From Chryseobacterium sp. JM1 (GTDB lineage: Bacteria; Bacteroidota; Bacteroidia; Flavobacteriales; Weeksellaceae), in NCBI RefSeq assembly GCF_000737715.1, contig NZ_JPRN01000005.1, positions 1 through 64,000 on the forward strand: a stretch of 64,000 nt of DNA, read 5' to 3'. A program made the position numbers and the translations under genes. Of the stretch, positions 42,820 through 52,847 are shown in pieces (position 1 is the first letter of the stretch; each line of letters begins with the position of its first letter). A model generated the notes under the pieces. That model worked only from the letters and a program-made list of their open reading frames with translations, was not told where the DNA came from and did not search any database.

Positions 42820-44496
42820 ATGAGATATTATATAACATTGAGTTTACTTCTGGTATGTCTTCTTGTCAACGGGCAGGAAAATTATTCAACTTTGACGCAA
42901 AAGGCATTGGAAACAATGTGGAAGGCCAAAGATGATACGGGTTATCAAAAAGCATTGGATCTGTACGAAAGTGCTTTCAAAATCTATCCAGACAGTATTG
43001 ACGGAACTGGACTTTATAAAGCTTCGGTTCTGGCTTCAGAATTAAAAAATGCAGATAAAGCTTTTAAATATCTTACCCCTCTTGCAAAAATGAAAGCTGA
43101 TGAAGACGGCTATCCCGGCTGGGATTATATAATCGGCGAATCTTCCAAAAGTGAATATAAAAATTTACTTGATGATTCCAGATGGAATACCCTTGTACAA
43201 AGTGCATTACAGGATAAAAAACTGTTTTATAAAGATCTAAAGGAAATTCAGGACGAATTTTTCAGGACAAAGGCCCAATCTTTTGACGAAAAGGAAAATG
43301 CAGCTAAACTCTATTCCCAAATAAAAAATTCTTCTCCTTATTTAGCGAAGAAGCAACAGAATTATTCCGTTTTATTTAAAGTAAATGATTCCACGAACAC
43401 TTCTTATCTTGTTCACCTTCCTAAAAATTATGATCCTGGCAATAAATATCCAGTTCTCTTTTTTCTTCATGGTGCCGTACGCAACAACGTCCTTACCGAT
43501 TATCAGATGCCGGCAGAAAATCTTGGCGGATGGAACAGGTTTTATACAAAATACGCAGATCTGAATCATGTCATTCTGGTTTTTCCAAAAGGTGGAAAAA
43601 AATACAACTGGATGACTCCCGATGATGGATTTTTCATGGTTCCGGAAATGCTGAAACAGATCAAAAAGGCCATCAATGTGGATGACAATAAAGTCTTTAT
43701 TTCCGGACATTCCAACGGAGCCACCGGTTCGTTTTCGTATCTTATGAAACAGCCCGGCTCATTTGCAGGGTTCTATGGATTCAATACATTTCCTAAAGTT
43801 TTTACAGGCGGAACGTTTATTGAAAATATAAAGAACCGTTCCTTCATTAACTTTTCTACCGACCAGGATTATTATTATCCTCCGAATGCCAATGATGATT
43901 TCACCCAACTGATGAAAGACATCAAAGCTGATTATAAGGAACAGCGTTATAATGGTTTTCCGCATTGGTTTCCTCAATTTGACGAATCGGAGCCGGCAGT
44001 TAAGACTGTTTTCAATGATTTAAAAAGCCGCAGAAGGAATCCGTTTCCAAAAGAAATAACCTGGGAATACGATGATAACAACTATGGAAATATCGATTGG
44101 ATTTCTGATATGAAGCTTGATACGCTCCAACCCAAAGCCCAGTGGCATAAAGCATTGAATTTCAAAATCACAAAATGGCTGCAATACGATAAGAATGACA
44201 GTCTGATCACGGAAAATGTCAATAAAAATGCCTTTGATTTCCCAAGAAAGTCAGGGAAGATAAAAGCTATTTATGCCGATCAGGTTTTTAAGATCGAAAC
44301 ATCGTGTATTCAATCTTTTTCACTCAAACTTTCTCCGGAAATGATTAATCCTGATAAAAAATTGAAGGTCTTTATTAATGGAAAACTGTATTTCAATGGA
44401 AAAATAAAATATGACCGGAAGCTGATGCTCAGGAATTTTGAGAACAACAGAGACCGGGAACAGATCTGGATTTCTTCTCTGCATTTTAAGGTGTAA
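42820..44496 (+). CDS. exported alpha/beta hydrolase (esterase D-like) with TPR-like N-terminal region
   Basis: The start is taken at 42820 (MRYYITLSLLLVCLLVNGQ, a signal peptide); a TTG start 24 bases earlier would spoil it. The 558-residue protein has a helical N-terminal region, about 25-165 (TPR-like, LDLYESAFKIYPDSIDGT). The hydrolase domain follows: PVLFFLHGAVRNN gives the oxyanion loop, and VFISGHSNGATGSFSY holds the nucleophile Ser of GHSNG. QRYNGFPHWFPQF probably holds the catalytic His. A beta-rich C-terminal part (about 440-558) may bind ligand. It is probably a periplasmic esterase; substrate is unknown. Confidence 0.85.
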   Translation: MRYYITLSLLLVCLLVNGQENYSTLTQKALETMWKAKDDTGYQKALDLYESAFKIYPDSIDGTGLYKASVLASELKNADKAFKYLTPLAKMKADEDGYPGWDYIIGESSKSEYKNLLDDSRWNTLVQSALQDKKLFYKDLKEIQDEFFRTKAQSFDEKENAAKLYSQIKNSSPYLAKKQQNYSVLFKVNDSTNTSYLVHLPKNYDPGNKYPVLFFLHGAVRNNVLTDYQMPAENLGGWNRFYTKYADLNHVILVFPKGGKKYNWMTPDDGFFMVPEMLKQIKKAINVDDNKVFISGHSNGATGSFSYLMKQPGSFAGFYGFNTFPKVFTGGTFIENIKNRSFINFSTDQDYYYPPNANDDFTQLMKDIKADYKEQRYNGFPHWFPQFDESEPAVKTVFNDLKSRRRNPFPKEITWEYDDNNYGNIDWISDMKLDTLQPKAQWHKALNFKITKWLQYDKNDSLITENVNKNAFDFPRKSGKIKAIYADQVFKIETSCIQSFSLKLSPEMINPDKKLKVFINGKLYFNGKIKYDRKLMLRNFENNRDREQIWISSLHFKV

Positions 44497-44787
44497 AGCT
44501 ATGAAACTAAAATATCCTGCCGCATGACAGGATATTCTTTTATTTTAATCTACTATGTGAGTTCGGGAATCACTTGCGAAACTTGGGGAAGAGATGAGAT
44601 TTTTTCACGCAAAGTTTGATAAAATATGCTTTTGAGCTGGAGGAGGCTAAGAGTTCGACTTCGTCGCTGATGAAGCTGCCGGACTTCCATCCGCTCTTTT
44701 TCTGTCTTCTATCTCAAATTTCTTATCCGATGTCTAATTGTCTTTGTTCTTTGCTCTTTGTTCTTTATTCTTATCCCAAACTCAGGT
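44497..44787. other. 291 bp gap with diverged R1 words
   Basis: From 44690 to 44780 the minus strand shows AAGAACAAAGAGCAAAGAAC, ATTAGACATCGGATAAGAA and TTTGAGATAGAAGACAGAAA, a degraded R1 block. GTGAGTTCGGGAATCACTTG at about 44557-44576 resembles the R1 end module. No gene or terminator is convincing. Confidence 0.45.
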
Positions 44788-46296
44788 TTACTTAAGATAG
44801 GTTTCATAGAGATCTTTTCTACGGTCATTCATCACCTGAACGGAGCCGTTATGATGAAGATCTTTCAGCAGATTAAGGTCTACGTCTACAATAAGGGTCA
44901 TTTCCGTATTCGGAGTAGCCTCTCCTTTCACCGCATTGGATGGAAAGGCAAAATCTGAAGGCGTAAACACGGCAGCCTGACCAAACTGGATGTCCATATT
45001 ATTCACACCCGGAAGGTTTCCTACACAGCCGGCAATTGCGACATAACATTCATTTTCAATGGCTCTCGCAGCGGCACAATGGCGTACTCTGATGTAGGCA
45101 TTCTGCGTGTCTGTAAGGTAGGGCACAAAGAGGATTTTCATTCCCTGATCGGCCAAAATCCTCGGCAGTTCCGGAAATTCTACGTCGTAACAGATCACAA
45201 GACCAATTTTTCCGCAATCGGTATCGAAAACTCTGATCTCATTTCCACCTTTCATTCCGTAGTATTTTCTTTCATTCGGCGTGATGTGGATCTTCCGGTA
45301 TTCATCAATACGGCCGTCACGGTGAAGCAGATAACTTACATTATACAAATCATTGTTATCAGGATCGAAAACAGGCATACTTCCTGAAATAATATTGACA
45401 TTGTAACTGATGGCCAGTTCTGAAATTTTATTCTTGATATCCTCGCTTAATTTCGCCAATTCGATCATACTGTCTCTTTCTGAAAGTTTGTTGAAAGGAG
45501 CCAGCAACGGCGTATTGAATAGTTCCGGGAAAAGGACAAAGTCCGATTTATAGTCGCCCATCACATTGACAAAGAATTCAACCTGCTCATAAAAAGCATC
45601 GATGTTTTTAAAATGCCTCATCTGCCACTGCACCAGTCCCAAACGGATGATGCTGTCCTGCATGGTATTGGGTTTTTTGCTGTAATAAATGTTGTTCCAC
45701 TGCAGCAAAACAGCATTTTCCAATGATGACTCATCTTCCGGAAGGTATTTTTTCAGGATTTTAATAGGAAGGAAGTTATTGGAAAGCTGGAAAGACAATA
45801 CAGGATCGTAGATTTCTTTGTCTCTTACTCTTCTGATGTATTCTCTCGGGGAAAGTTCGTCGCTATACTTATGGTAGTTCGGGATTCTTCCCCCTAGAAT
45901 GATCGATTTCAGATTAAGCAGTTCGCACAATTCTTTTCTGGCATCATACAGTCTTCTTCCCAGACGCAGTTCACGAAACTCAGGATCTACAAAAACCTCG
46001 ATTCCATAAAGAACATTTCCGGTGGAAAGATGCGTATTGAAGGTATAATTTCCGGTAATATCCACATAGGTATGGTCGTCCCCGAATTCGTCATAATTCA
46101 CAATAATGGAGAGTGCCACAGCTGCCAGTTTTCCATCTACAGTGATGCAGATCTGGCCTTTAGGAAATATTCTGGTGAGTTTTTCTATGCTTTTTTTAGA
46201 CCAAATAGATTCGGACATCTGCGGGTAAGCGCGTTTCATTGTTATTACCAGTTCATCATAATCCTGAAGACTCAGGGCTCTTGTTTCTATTTGCAT
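44788..46296 (-). CDS. GNAT acetyltransferase-like / carbon-nitrogen hydrolase fusion protein
   Basis: The 502-residue protein has two parts. Residues 1-205 form a GNAT-like domain (RALSLQDYDELVITMKRAYP, and the acetyl-CoA loop VDPEFRELRLGRRLYDARKE). Residues about 215-500 form a nitrilase-superfamily domain with the catalytic Glu in FVLFPELFNTPLL, Lys in YRKIHITPNE and Cys in IGLVICYDVEFPEL. Such fusions are known in Bacteria as stand-alone proteins. The nitrilase part hydrolyses a linear amide, nitrile or carbamoyl group. The substrate is unknown. It is monocistronic. Confidence 0.93.
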   Translation of the reverse strand: MQIETRALSLQDYDELVITMKRAYPQMSESIWSKKSIEKLTRIFPKGQICITVDGKLAAVALSIIVNYDEFGDDHTYVDITGNYTFNTHLSTGNVLYGIEVFVDPEFRELRLGRRLYDARKELCELLNLKSIILGGRIPNYHKYSDELSPREYIRRVRDKEIYDPVLSFQLSNNFLPIKILKKYLPEDESSLENAVLLQWNNIYYSKKPNTMQDSIIRLGLVQWQMRHFKNIDAFYEQVEFFVNVMGDYKSDFVLFPELFNTPLLAPFNKLSERDSMIELAKLSEDIKNKISELAISYNVNIISGSMPVFDPDNNDLYNVSYLLHRDGRIDEYRKIHITPNERKYYGMKGGNEIRVFDTDCGKIGLVICYDVEFPELPRILADQGMKILFVPYLTDTQNAYIRVRHCAAARAIENECYVAIAGCVGNLPGVNNMDIQFGQAAVFTPSDFAFPSNAVKGEATPNTEMTLIVDVDLNLLKDLHHNGSVQVMNDRRKDLYETYLK

Positions 46297-46408
46297 TTGA
46301 CGTAATTTTACTTAAATTTAGTGAAAAATTTTAACTTAAATCCTTAAAGGAAAGTAGTTCACAATCATTTAAATTAATTTAACAGTGGATATTACTCAAA
46401 ACATATAG

Positions 46409-46768
46409 GAAGCAATCAACTCAAATACAAATTGGAAGCACTCTGATTTCGAATCAGCAGTAGATGTTTTGTCTTTGAATTATCATGTTGATATTGAAAT
46501 AAATGCAGAAAAATTCGGCGTTTTAAGTTCAAAAGAAAAGATTATAGGATATGTTCATTTAAATTACCCGATCATCTTTTTAGAAAACACATATTCTCAA
46601 CAAATAAAATCCATCTTAAGTAGCTATGATATACAGTATATTATGGTCAATACGCTGGATGACCAGTCCTTATCAGTAGATCCGGAAATTTATAATACTT
46701 ATTTTGATTACATGAGGGATTTAGACAATTTTTCTGCCGATGATTTTTATTTTTATAATCTAATTTAA
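46409..46768 (+). pseudogene. start-less gene remnant or TTG-start small gene
   Basis: The frame is open from the base after a TAG (46406-46408) to the stop at 46766-46768, about 119 codons, but has no ATG or GTG; only TTG codons at 46469 and 46475 could start it. The in-frame sequence before the TAG (VDITQNI) and after it (EAINSNTNWKHSDFESAVDVL) reads like continuous protein, so a nonsense change in a longer gene is possible. Later parts such as IGYVHLNYPIIFLENTYS and the acidic YMRDLDNFSADDFYFYNL look coding. No family is recognised. Codon use is AT-rich compared with neighbours. Confidence 0.5.
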
Positions 46769-46806
46769 TAAAAAGGAAATTATAGAAATATTAGTAGGTC
46801 CTGTTT

Positions 46807-47772
46807 CTAATTCACCACCCCAAACTTCTTATTTTTAAAATCAAGGACTATAACATTATTGACAAAAAATGCATTTCCGGTGAGACCGTCTACATTCTCG
46901 GTGGTATTGAATTCCTGAAGTCTTTTGTTCTCATTATACCAGGCATAATCATTTTCCAGTTTTCTTTTTCCCAGATATACTTTTTCTTTGATCGGTCTTC
47001 CATAAAATTTCACTTTCTCACCCCAAGAATTGGCAATAATCGTATCCGTTTTGGCGGTTTGATCTACCAGTGAAGTCCAGAGCTCTTTATTGGTATTGAT
47101 CGGAAATAAACTAGCTCCGGTATCAAACAGAAACCAATGGGTTTTGCCTGCAATAGTGAGTGGAATATGGAGTCTGCCATTATTAGATTTGGCATCTACA
47201 AACGTGGTCACTTTTTTCCAATGGCTGTCCAAAGAATCAAGCACACACATTCTTTTGTTAGGATAATCGATGATCAGAATTTTATTATTAAACACATCAG
47301 CGCCTAAAGTTCCGATATGTTTTGGCTTCTTCGTAAATAAGGAATCTTTAGTGATTTTATCCCCGTAACCTGCTTTATAAACCAGATTATCTTTTGACAG
47401 TTTTCCTAAATGATAGATCAGTCCTTTTGTCTTGTACACGTTTTTTCCTCCGTTATCCATAGATTTCGAGCTTTCTATGAGGAAGTTCTTGATTTCACTT
47501 TCTTTGTAATAGCTGTCTATAGTATTTCCGTACACCAGAGTTGCATCGCTTCCAAGGTCGAATTGTAAGGTAAAATCCGCATTTAAATCATTCACTTTCA
47601 CCGGAACGAGCATGGCTACTTTATCAAAATTCTTTCCTGAAATCTTCGCAGCATACCATGAAAAAGGAAACCATGGATAGGTTTCGGCAGAAGAAATATT
47701 TTTATTAGCAACTATACAGCCAGTCAAAGCCCAGCTAAGGCCGATCATTATAAGCAGACATTTTATTTTCAT
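46807..47772 (-). CDS. aspartic-protease-like lipoprotein with two retropepsin-type motifs
   Basis: The 321-residue protein starts with a lipobox (SWALTGC, Cys19). Two repeated half-domains are visible. The first has TLQFDLGSDATLVYG, with DLGS in place of the catalytic DTGS. The second has WFLFDTGASLFPINT, with a proper DTGA. FVNNVIVLDFKNKKFGV closes it, like the hydrophobic ILG/DY ending of retropepsins. The protein at 62964-64000 has the same plan. With one altered motif, it may bind rather than cut, or act as a homodimer. It is probably periplasmic and lipid-anchored. Confidence 0.82.
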   Translation of the reverse strand: MKIKCLLIMIGLSWALTGCIVANKNISSAETYPWFPFSWYAAKISGKNFDKVAMLVPVKVNDLNADFTLQFDLGSDATLVYGNTIDSYYKESEIKNFLIESSKSMDNGGKNVYKTKGLIYHLGKLSKDNLVYKAGYGDKITKDSLFTKKPKHIGTLGADVFNNKILIIDYPNKRMCVLDSLDSHWKKVTTFVDAKSNNGRLHIPLTIAGKTHWFLFDTGASLFPINTNKELWTSLVDQTAKTDTIIANSWGEKVKFYGRPIKEKVYLGKRKLENDYAWYNENKRLQEFNTTENVDGLTGNAFFVNNVIVLDFKNKKFGVVN

Positions 47773-47878
47773 TTTCCGGAATATGAGTTTGAGTCTTAAA
47801 TGTATAATAATTCTGAGGATAAATAATTTTTAATTTATTTTTTTTTATACTGAAAACAAAGGCTTTAATACATACTCA

Positions 47879-47912
47879 AACACACTTCGACTTCGCTCAG
47901 TGTGACATCGCT
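47879..47912 (+). repeat. TTCGACTTCGCTCA intergenic hairpin
   Basis: ACACTTCGACTTCGCTCAGT followed by GTGACA forms a short stem (CACAC/GTGTG) and resembles a word often met between genes in Bacteroidota. One copy is seen here; no other function is evident. Confidence 0.45.
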
Positions 47913-47952
47913 AATAATAGACACAACAAATAGGAATATCGTTTAATACTAA

Positions 47953-47995
47953 TAAAAAATCCTGCTTATAAAGATATAAACAGGATTTTTTTATT
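47953..47995 (-). terminator. Terminator of guaA
   Basis: AAAAATCCTGCTTATA (47955-47970) pairs with TATAAACAGGATTTTT (47975-47990), with one G-U pair in the RNA. A T run follows on both strands. It lies about 20 bases past the guaA stop. Confidence 0.85.
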
Positions 47996-48014
47996 TTAAA
48001 GAAGTACAGTGAGA

Positions 48015-49544
48015 TTATTCCCACTCAATCGTTGCAGGCGGCTTGCTTGAAATATCGTAAGCTACTCTGTTGATTCCTCTTACTTCGTTGATGATTCTGC
48101 TGGATACCGTATCCAAAAACTCGTATGGAAGTCTGCTCCATGTTGCCGTCATAAAGTCGATGGTGTTGGCAGAACGAACGACAGCGGTGTATTCGTACGT
48201 TCTCTCATCTCCCATTACTCCTACTGATTTTACAGGAAGAAGTACTACGAAAGCCTGAGATACTTTTTCATAAAGGTCGTTTTTGTATAATTCTTCAATG
48301 AAAATATCATCAGCTTCCTGAAGGATTTTCACTTTTTCAGCGTCTACAGCACCCAATACTCTGATCCCTAATCCAGGACCCGGGAAAGGATGTCTGTGTA
48401 CCAAGTGATGTGGAATACCTAACTCCTCACCTACTTTTCTTACTTCATCCTTGAAAAGCTCTCTTAGCGGCTCTAACAATTCGAATTCCATATCTTCAGG
48501 AAGTCCTCCTACATTGTGGTGAGACTTGATCACTGCAGAGGGTCCGTTTACAGACTGGCTTTCGATAACGTCAGGATAAATGGTTCCCTGAGCTAAGAAT
48601 TTAGCGCCTTCAATTTTATGGGATTCTTCATCAAAAACGTGAATAAATTCGTTTCCGATGATTTTTCTTTTCTGTTCCGGATCATCTACTCCGGCCAGTT
48701 TTGAAAGAAATCTTTCTTTAGCATCAACCATTTTAATGTTCATATGGAAATGTTCTCCATAATTGTCCATTACTTTCTGGCCTTCTTCTTTTCTCAATAA
48801 ACCTGTATCAACGAAGATACATGTCAGCTGATCACCGATTGCTTTGTGAATTAAAACCGCCGCTACAGAAGAGTCAACTCCTCCTGAAAGACCCAGAATC
48901 ACTCTGCTGTCTCCTACTTTTTCACGGATTTCTTCAACTGTTTTTTCGATATAATTCGTCAGTTTCCAGTTTTTCTCAGCATCACAGATGGCAAAAACAA
49001 AGTTTTCAAGCATCTTTCCGCCTTCTTCTGTGTGAGAAACTTCCGGGTGGAACTGTACGCAATAGATTTTTCTGTCTTCATTGGAAATAGAAGCAATAAC
49101 TCCTGATTTTGCGTTTAATTCAAAACCTGCAGGCAGTTCTCCTACTTCGTCAAAGTGACTCATCCATACAATAGAATTCTGAGTAACGCCTTTCAACAAA
49201 GCATTTTCTTTGATGATATCCAGGTGTGCTTTTCCGTACTCTCCTTTTTCCCCTTTGTTTACTTTTCCGCCTAAAAGATGAGCGGTAAGCTGCATTCCGT
49301 AACAAATTCCCAACACAGGAATCCCTTGCTCATACAGCTCTTTTTCTACCAGGTGAGCATTTTCTGCATTCACAGAACTTGGTCCACCGGAAAGGATGAT
49401 TCCTTTTGGCTGTTTTGCTAAAATATCCTGTAAAGGTGTATTGAAAGGAAGGATTTCAGAATATACCCCCATCTCACGGATCCTTCTTCCGATAAGCTGG
49501 TTGTACTGTGATCCGAAATCTAATATGATAATACCGTTGTTCAT
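48015..49544 (-). CDS. guaA: GMP synthase (glutamine-hydrolysing)
   Basis: The 509-residue enzyme converts XMP to GMP with glutamine and ATP. The glutaminase domain (1 to about 195) has GGPSSV, the nucleophile Cys81 in LGICYGMQL, and the His/Glu of QFHPEVSHT. The ATP pyrophosphatase P-loop is LGLSGGVDSSVAAVL near 220. KSHHNVGGLPE and the C-terminal dimer end DISSKPPATIEWE follow. It is the last of five purine genes on this strand, about 160 bases after purD, with a terminator for each. Confidence 0.98.
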   Translation of the reverse strand: MNNGIIILDFGSQYNQLIGRRIREMGVYSEILPFNTPLQDILAKQPKGIILSGGPSSVNAENAHLVEKELYEQGIPVLGICYGMQLTAHLLGGKVNKGEKGEYGKAHLDIIKENALLKGVTQNSIVWMSHFDEVGELPAGFELNAKSGVIASISNEDRKIYCVQFHPEVSHTEEGGKMLENFVFAICDAEKNWKLTNYIEKTVEEIREKVGDSRVILGLSGGVDSSVAAVLIHKAIGDQLTCIFVDTGLLRKEEGQKVMDNYGEHFHMNIKMVDAKERFLSKLAGVDDPEQKRKIIGNEFIHVFDEESHKIEGAKFLAQGTIYPDVIESQSVNGPSAVIKSHHNVGGLPEDMEFELLEPLRELFKDEVRKVGEELGIPHHLVHRHPFPGPGLGIRVLGAVDAEKVKILQEADDIFIEELYKNDLYEKVSQAFVVLLPVKSVGVMGDERTYEYTAVVRSANTIDFMTATWSRLPYEFLDTVSSRIINEVRGINRVAYDISSKPPATIEWE

Positions 49545-49660
49545 TGTATAAATGATAATTGATGATTGATTAATGATATCAGATACAAGGTGTCAAACAT
49601 CAGACATGTGTGTCTGGATTCTAAGATCTCGTGTCTGGTACCTAATATTGACTGTTTTAC

Positions 49661-49694
49661 AAAAAAAGACTTGGAAACGTTCCAAATCTTTTTT
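49661..49694 (-). terminator. Terminator of purD
   Basis: AAAAAGACTTGGAA (49663-49676) pairs with TTCCAAATCTTTTT (49680-49693), with one wobble pair. On the minus strand a T run follows. It lies 12 bases past purD and so separates guaA from the purD transcript, at least in part. Confidence 0.82.
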
Positions 49695-49705
49695 CGTGAT
49701 TTATT

Positions 49706-50944
49706 TTAAAACTTTCCGATGTCTTCTCTGTAGAATCCGTAATCGAAATGAATGTGGGCTGCATCTTCGTACACCTTTTTGCGGGCATCTTCGTAAGTAG
49801 CTCCGGTAGCCACCACGTTCAGAACTCGTCCGCCGTTGGAAACCACTTTGTCGCCTTTTCTTACGGCACCTGCATAAAGAAGTTTAGAATGTTTCAGTTT
49901 GTCTTCTCCTACAATTTCGTATCCTGTTTCGATGTTTCTTGGGTAACCTCCGGAACACATTACAAGACATACCGCTTTTTCGTCTTTAAACTTAAGCTCG
50001 ATATCTTTTCCATCCATACAATCCTGGATCACATCAAGAAGATTGTTTTCCATCAGTGCCATTAACACCTGAGTTTCCGGATCTCCGAATCTCATGTTGT
50101 ACTCAAGAAGGTAAGTTCCGTTTTTAGTCACCATTAATCCGAAGAAAATGATTCCTTTAAAGCTGAATCCTTCTCCTTTAAGACCGTTAATGGTAGTTTC
50201 TAAGATATTTTTTTCAAAATCAGCGTAGTGCTCCTGTGTAAAATCAGGGCTTGGCGCTACAGATCCCATACCACCGGTATTTGGTCCTGTGTCACCGTTT
50301 CCGGCTTTTTTATAATCTTTTGCAGCGATACATGGGAAAATCTTTTCACCGTTTGAGAATGCAATGATTGAAGCTTCAAAACCTTCTAAATATTCTTCAA
50401 TAACCAGACGGATTCCGGCATCTCCATAAATTCTTCTGATCATGAAGTCGTGGATCGTAGCTTCAGCTTCTTCAAGGTTGTCACAGATAACAACTCCTTT
50501 TCCACCTGCCAATCCACTAGCCTTAACCACTAAAGGATACTGCTGTGTCTGAACATATTCTTTAGCATCATTGTATGAATCAAATACGACAGCCTTCGCT
50601 GTTTTGATATCATAGGTCTGCATAAATTTCTTAGAGAAAGCTTTACTTCCTTCCAGACTTGCTACTTTTTGGTTCGGACCGAAAACTTTAAGATCATGCT
50701 TTTTGAATTCATCCTTCAACCCCGCTACAAGAGGAGCCTCAGGACCTACGATGGTAAGATCTACCTTCTCTTTAATCGCGAAATCTCTCAGTTCTTTAAT
50801 CTCTGATAAATGAACATTTTTTCCTATTACATCGGTGGTAGCATTACCGTTAGCAAAAAACATTTTAGAAATTCTTGGGTCATTCTGAAGCTTTGCTGCT
50901 AAAGCAGATTCTCTACCGCCTTCACCTATGATTAATATTCTCAT
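49706..50944 (-). CDS. purD: phosphoribosylamine-glycine ligase
   Basis: The 412-residue ATP-grasp enzyme joins phosphoribosylamine and glycine, purine step 2. Landmarks are MRILIIGEGGRESALAAKL at the start, VGPEAPLVAGLKDEF, the ATP-site LVVKASGLAGGKGVVICD, and GDTGPNTGGMGSVAPSP. EYNMRFGDPETQVLM (metal and phosphate binding) follows. The end is slightly short but complete. It is 88 bases after purH. Confidence 0.97.
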   Translation of the reverse strand: MRILIIGEGGRESALAAKLQNDPRISKMFFANGNATTDVIGKNVHLSEIKELRDFAIKEKVDLTIVGPEAPLVAGLKDEFKKHDLKVFGPNQKVASLEGSKAFSKKFMQTYDIKTAKAVVFDSYNDAKEYVQTQQYPLVVKASGLAGGKGVVICDNLEEAEATIHDFMIRRIYGDAGIRLVIEEYLEGFEASIIAFSNGEKIFPCIAAKDYKKAGNGDTGPNTGGMGSVAPSPDFTQEHYADFEKNILETTINGLKGEGFSFKGIIFFGLMVTKNGTYLLEYNMRFGDPETQVLMALMENNLLDVIQDCMDGKDIELKFKDEKAVCLVMCSGGYPRNIETGYEIVGEDKLKHSKLLYAGAVRKGDKVVSNGGRVLNVVATGATYEDARKKVYEDAAHIHFDYGFYREDIGKF

Positions 50945-51032
50945 ACTTTATTTATTATCTAGTCTAATTTACAAATATATAATTTTGAATGCTATAAAAA
51001 CAATCTCAAATTATTTTTTAATTCTATTTTAA

Positions 51033-52550
51033 TTAGTGTAAAAAGTGTCTAACTCCGGTAAACATCATTGGGATACCGTGCTCATTGGCAGCTTCAATAC
51101 TGTCCTGATCTTTTACACTTCCGCCTGGCTGGATGATGGCTTTGATACCTTCCTTCGCGCAGAAATCTACTACGTCACGGAAAGGGAAAAATGCGTCAGA
51201 AGCCAAAACAAGATCTCCTGAGAATTTCTCTTTTGCTCTTTCGATGGCCTGTTCCGTAGCCCAGATTCTGTTGACCTGTCCGCCACCGATTCCGAAGGCC
51301 TGAATACCATTGGAAACAACAATAGCGTTTGATTTTACATACTTCACTACTCTCTGAGAGAAAAGAAGGGCTTTTTTCTGCTCTTCTGAAGGCTGTACAT
51401 CAGTTACTACTTTGATATCGTCTGAGAAATGAGAATCGTTATCCTGAATCAGGATTCCTCCGTCAATTTTCACCCATGTTTGCTTGTCAGAAACCGGGTT
51501 AACGATTTTTATAATTCTAAGGTTTTTCTTTTTTCTTAAAACTTCAAGAGCTGCTTCATCAAAATCCGGAGCCATTACGATCTCAAGGAACGTTTTGTTC
51601 AGTTCTTCAGCCGTTGCTGCATCGATCTTGTAGTTCATTGCAACAATTCCGCCAAAAATAGAAATCGGGTCACATTCGAAAGTTTTCTGATAGGTTTCCA
51701 GTGCAGAAGTTCCGATGGCTACTCCGCAAGGTGTAGAGTGCTTCACTGCGCAACATGCCATTTCTTCTTTGAACTCAGTCACTACTTTCCAGCAAAGGTC
51801 CATATCACGAAGGTTGTTGAAAGAAAGTTCTTTACCACCTAGTTGTTCGAAATCTTTCATCGCACCGTTCTCAAACGTAGAAACGTAGTAAGCTGCGGTT
51901 TGGTGAGGGTTTTCACCATATCTTAAATCAGATGCTTTCTTGTAAGAAGCATTAAGATAAGTAGGATATTCTTCATCTAAAAGCATTCTTGAAATAGCCC
52001 CGTCGTAAGCTGAAGTAAGGTTGAATACTTTTCCTGCCAACTTTTTACGGGTTTCGATGTATGTATCACCGTTCTGTTCCATTTCCAGTTTTACCGTTGC
52101 ATAATCTTCCACATCGGTAATTACAGTAACAGAATCGAAATTCTTAGCCGCAGAACGAAGCATTGAAGGACCTCCGATATCGATAAATTCTACTTTCTCA
52201 TGTAAAGAAATGTCTTTGTTTACATTTTCAAAGAAAGGGTAAAGGTTTACGATCACCATGTCGATCAGGTCAATTCCATGTTCCTGAACGGTTTTCATGT
52301 GCTCTTCATTGGAACGAACGGCTAAAAGACCTCCGTGAACTTTCGGGTGAAGGGTTTTCACTCTTCCATCCAGCATTTCAGGGAAATTGGTTACCTCATC
52401 GATCTGAATCGGATTTAAACCAGCGTCTTTTAAATGTTTGAACGTTCCTCCCGTAGAAATCAACTCATAATTCTGCGCTTCCAAGAACTGGGCGAATTCG
52501 ATCAATCCGCTTTTGTCAGAAACACTGATTAAAACTCTCTTTTTACTCAT
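51033..52550 (-). CDS. purH: bifunctional AICAR formyltransferase / IMP cyclohydrolase
   Basis: The start is set at 52550 ([20 protein letters not shown], 505 residues); the longer frame would begin inside an R5 hairpin. The N-terminal IMP cyclohydrolase domain (1 to about 190) has [21 protein letters not shown] and NLYPF. The AICAR transformylase domain includes [15 protein letters not shown] and the catalytic KHSTPCGVA. It ends in [14 protein letters not shown] as in the family. It catalyses the last two steps to IMP. The gap to purN (297 bp) holds R5 and R4 repeats. Confidence 0.97.
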   Translation of the reverse strand: MSKKRVLISVSDKSGLIEFAQFLEAQNYELISTGGTFKHLKDAGLNPIQIDEVTNFPEMLDGRVKTLHPKVHGGLLAVRSNEEHMKTVQEHGIDLIDMVIVNLYPFFENVNKDISLHEKVEFIDIGGPSMLRSAAKNFDSVTVITDVEDYATVKLEMEQNGDTYIETRKKLAGKVFNLTSAYDGAISRMLLDEEYPTYLNASYKKASDLRYGENPHQTAAYYVSTFENGAMKDFEQLGGKELSFNNLRDMDLCWKVVTEFKEEMACCAVKHSTPCGVAIGTSALETYQKTFECDPISIFGGIVAMNYKIDAATAEELNKTFLEIVMAPDFDEAALEVLRKKKNLRIIKIVNPVSDKQTWVKIDGGILIQDNDSHFSDDIKVVTDVQPSEEQKKALLFSQRVVKYVKSNAIVVSNGIQAFGIGGGQVNRIWATEQAIERAKEKFSGDLVLASDAFFPFRDVVDFCAKEGIKAIIQPGGSVKDQDSIEAANEHGIPMMFTGVRHFLH

Positions 52551-52571
52551 TTTTACTTTTTGATTTTTTCC

Positions 52572-52650
52572 CATAGGATTGCATCCTATGTTTGATTTTT
52601 TTTCACATAGGATAAAAATCCTATGCTTGGTTAAATCGTCCCTTCGGGAC
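52572..52650 (+). repeat. R5 hairpin repeat, copy 2
   Basis: CATAGGA/TCCTATG (52572-52590, loop TTGCA), then CATAGGAT/ATCCTATG (about 52606-52625), then TGGTTAAATC and GTCCC/GGGAC (52638-52650). The order repeats copy 1 at 41007-41050, with one extra hairpin. Confidence 0.7.
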
Positions 52651-52744
52651 TTTTGCTTTCAATTTTTACTTTTTACAGTTATTTCAAACTGTAGCCCGGT
52701 CTTTCACCCCCGGACTTATTTTTATTTACTTAGATTTCTTTTTT

Positions 52745-52846
52745 AATGTAACAATGGATCAATGTAACAGTCTAGCAATGTAACAATGAATTTAATTGGT
52801 AAACTGGTACATTGTTAAATTGGTACATTGTTAAATTGGTACATTA
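52745..52846. repeat. R4 palindromic repeat, copy 1 (purH-purN gap)
   Basis: The left arm has the words ATGTAACAATGGATCAATG, TAACAGTCTAGCAATG and TAACAATGAATTTAATTGG. The right arm has TGGTACATTGTTAAATTGG and TACATTGTTAAATTGG. The arms are imperfect inverted repeats, so RNA from either strand could fold into a long hairpin. It ends at the purN stop. Confidence 0.8.
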
Positions 52847-52847
52847 T

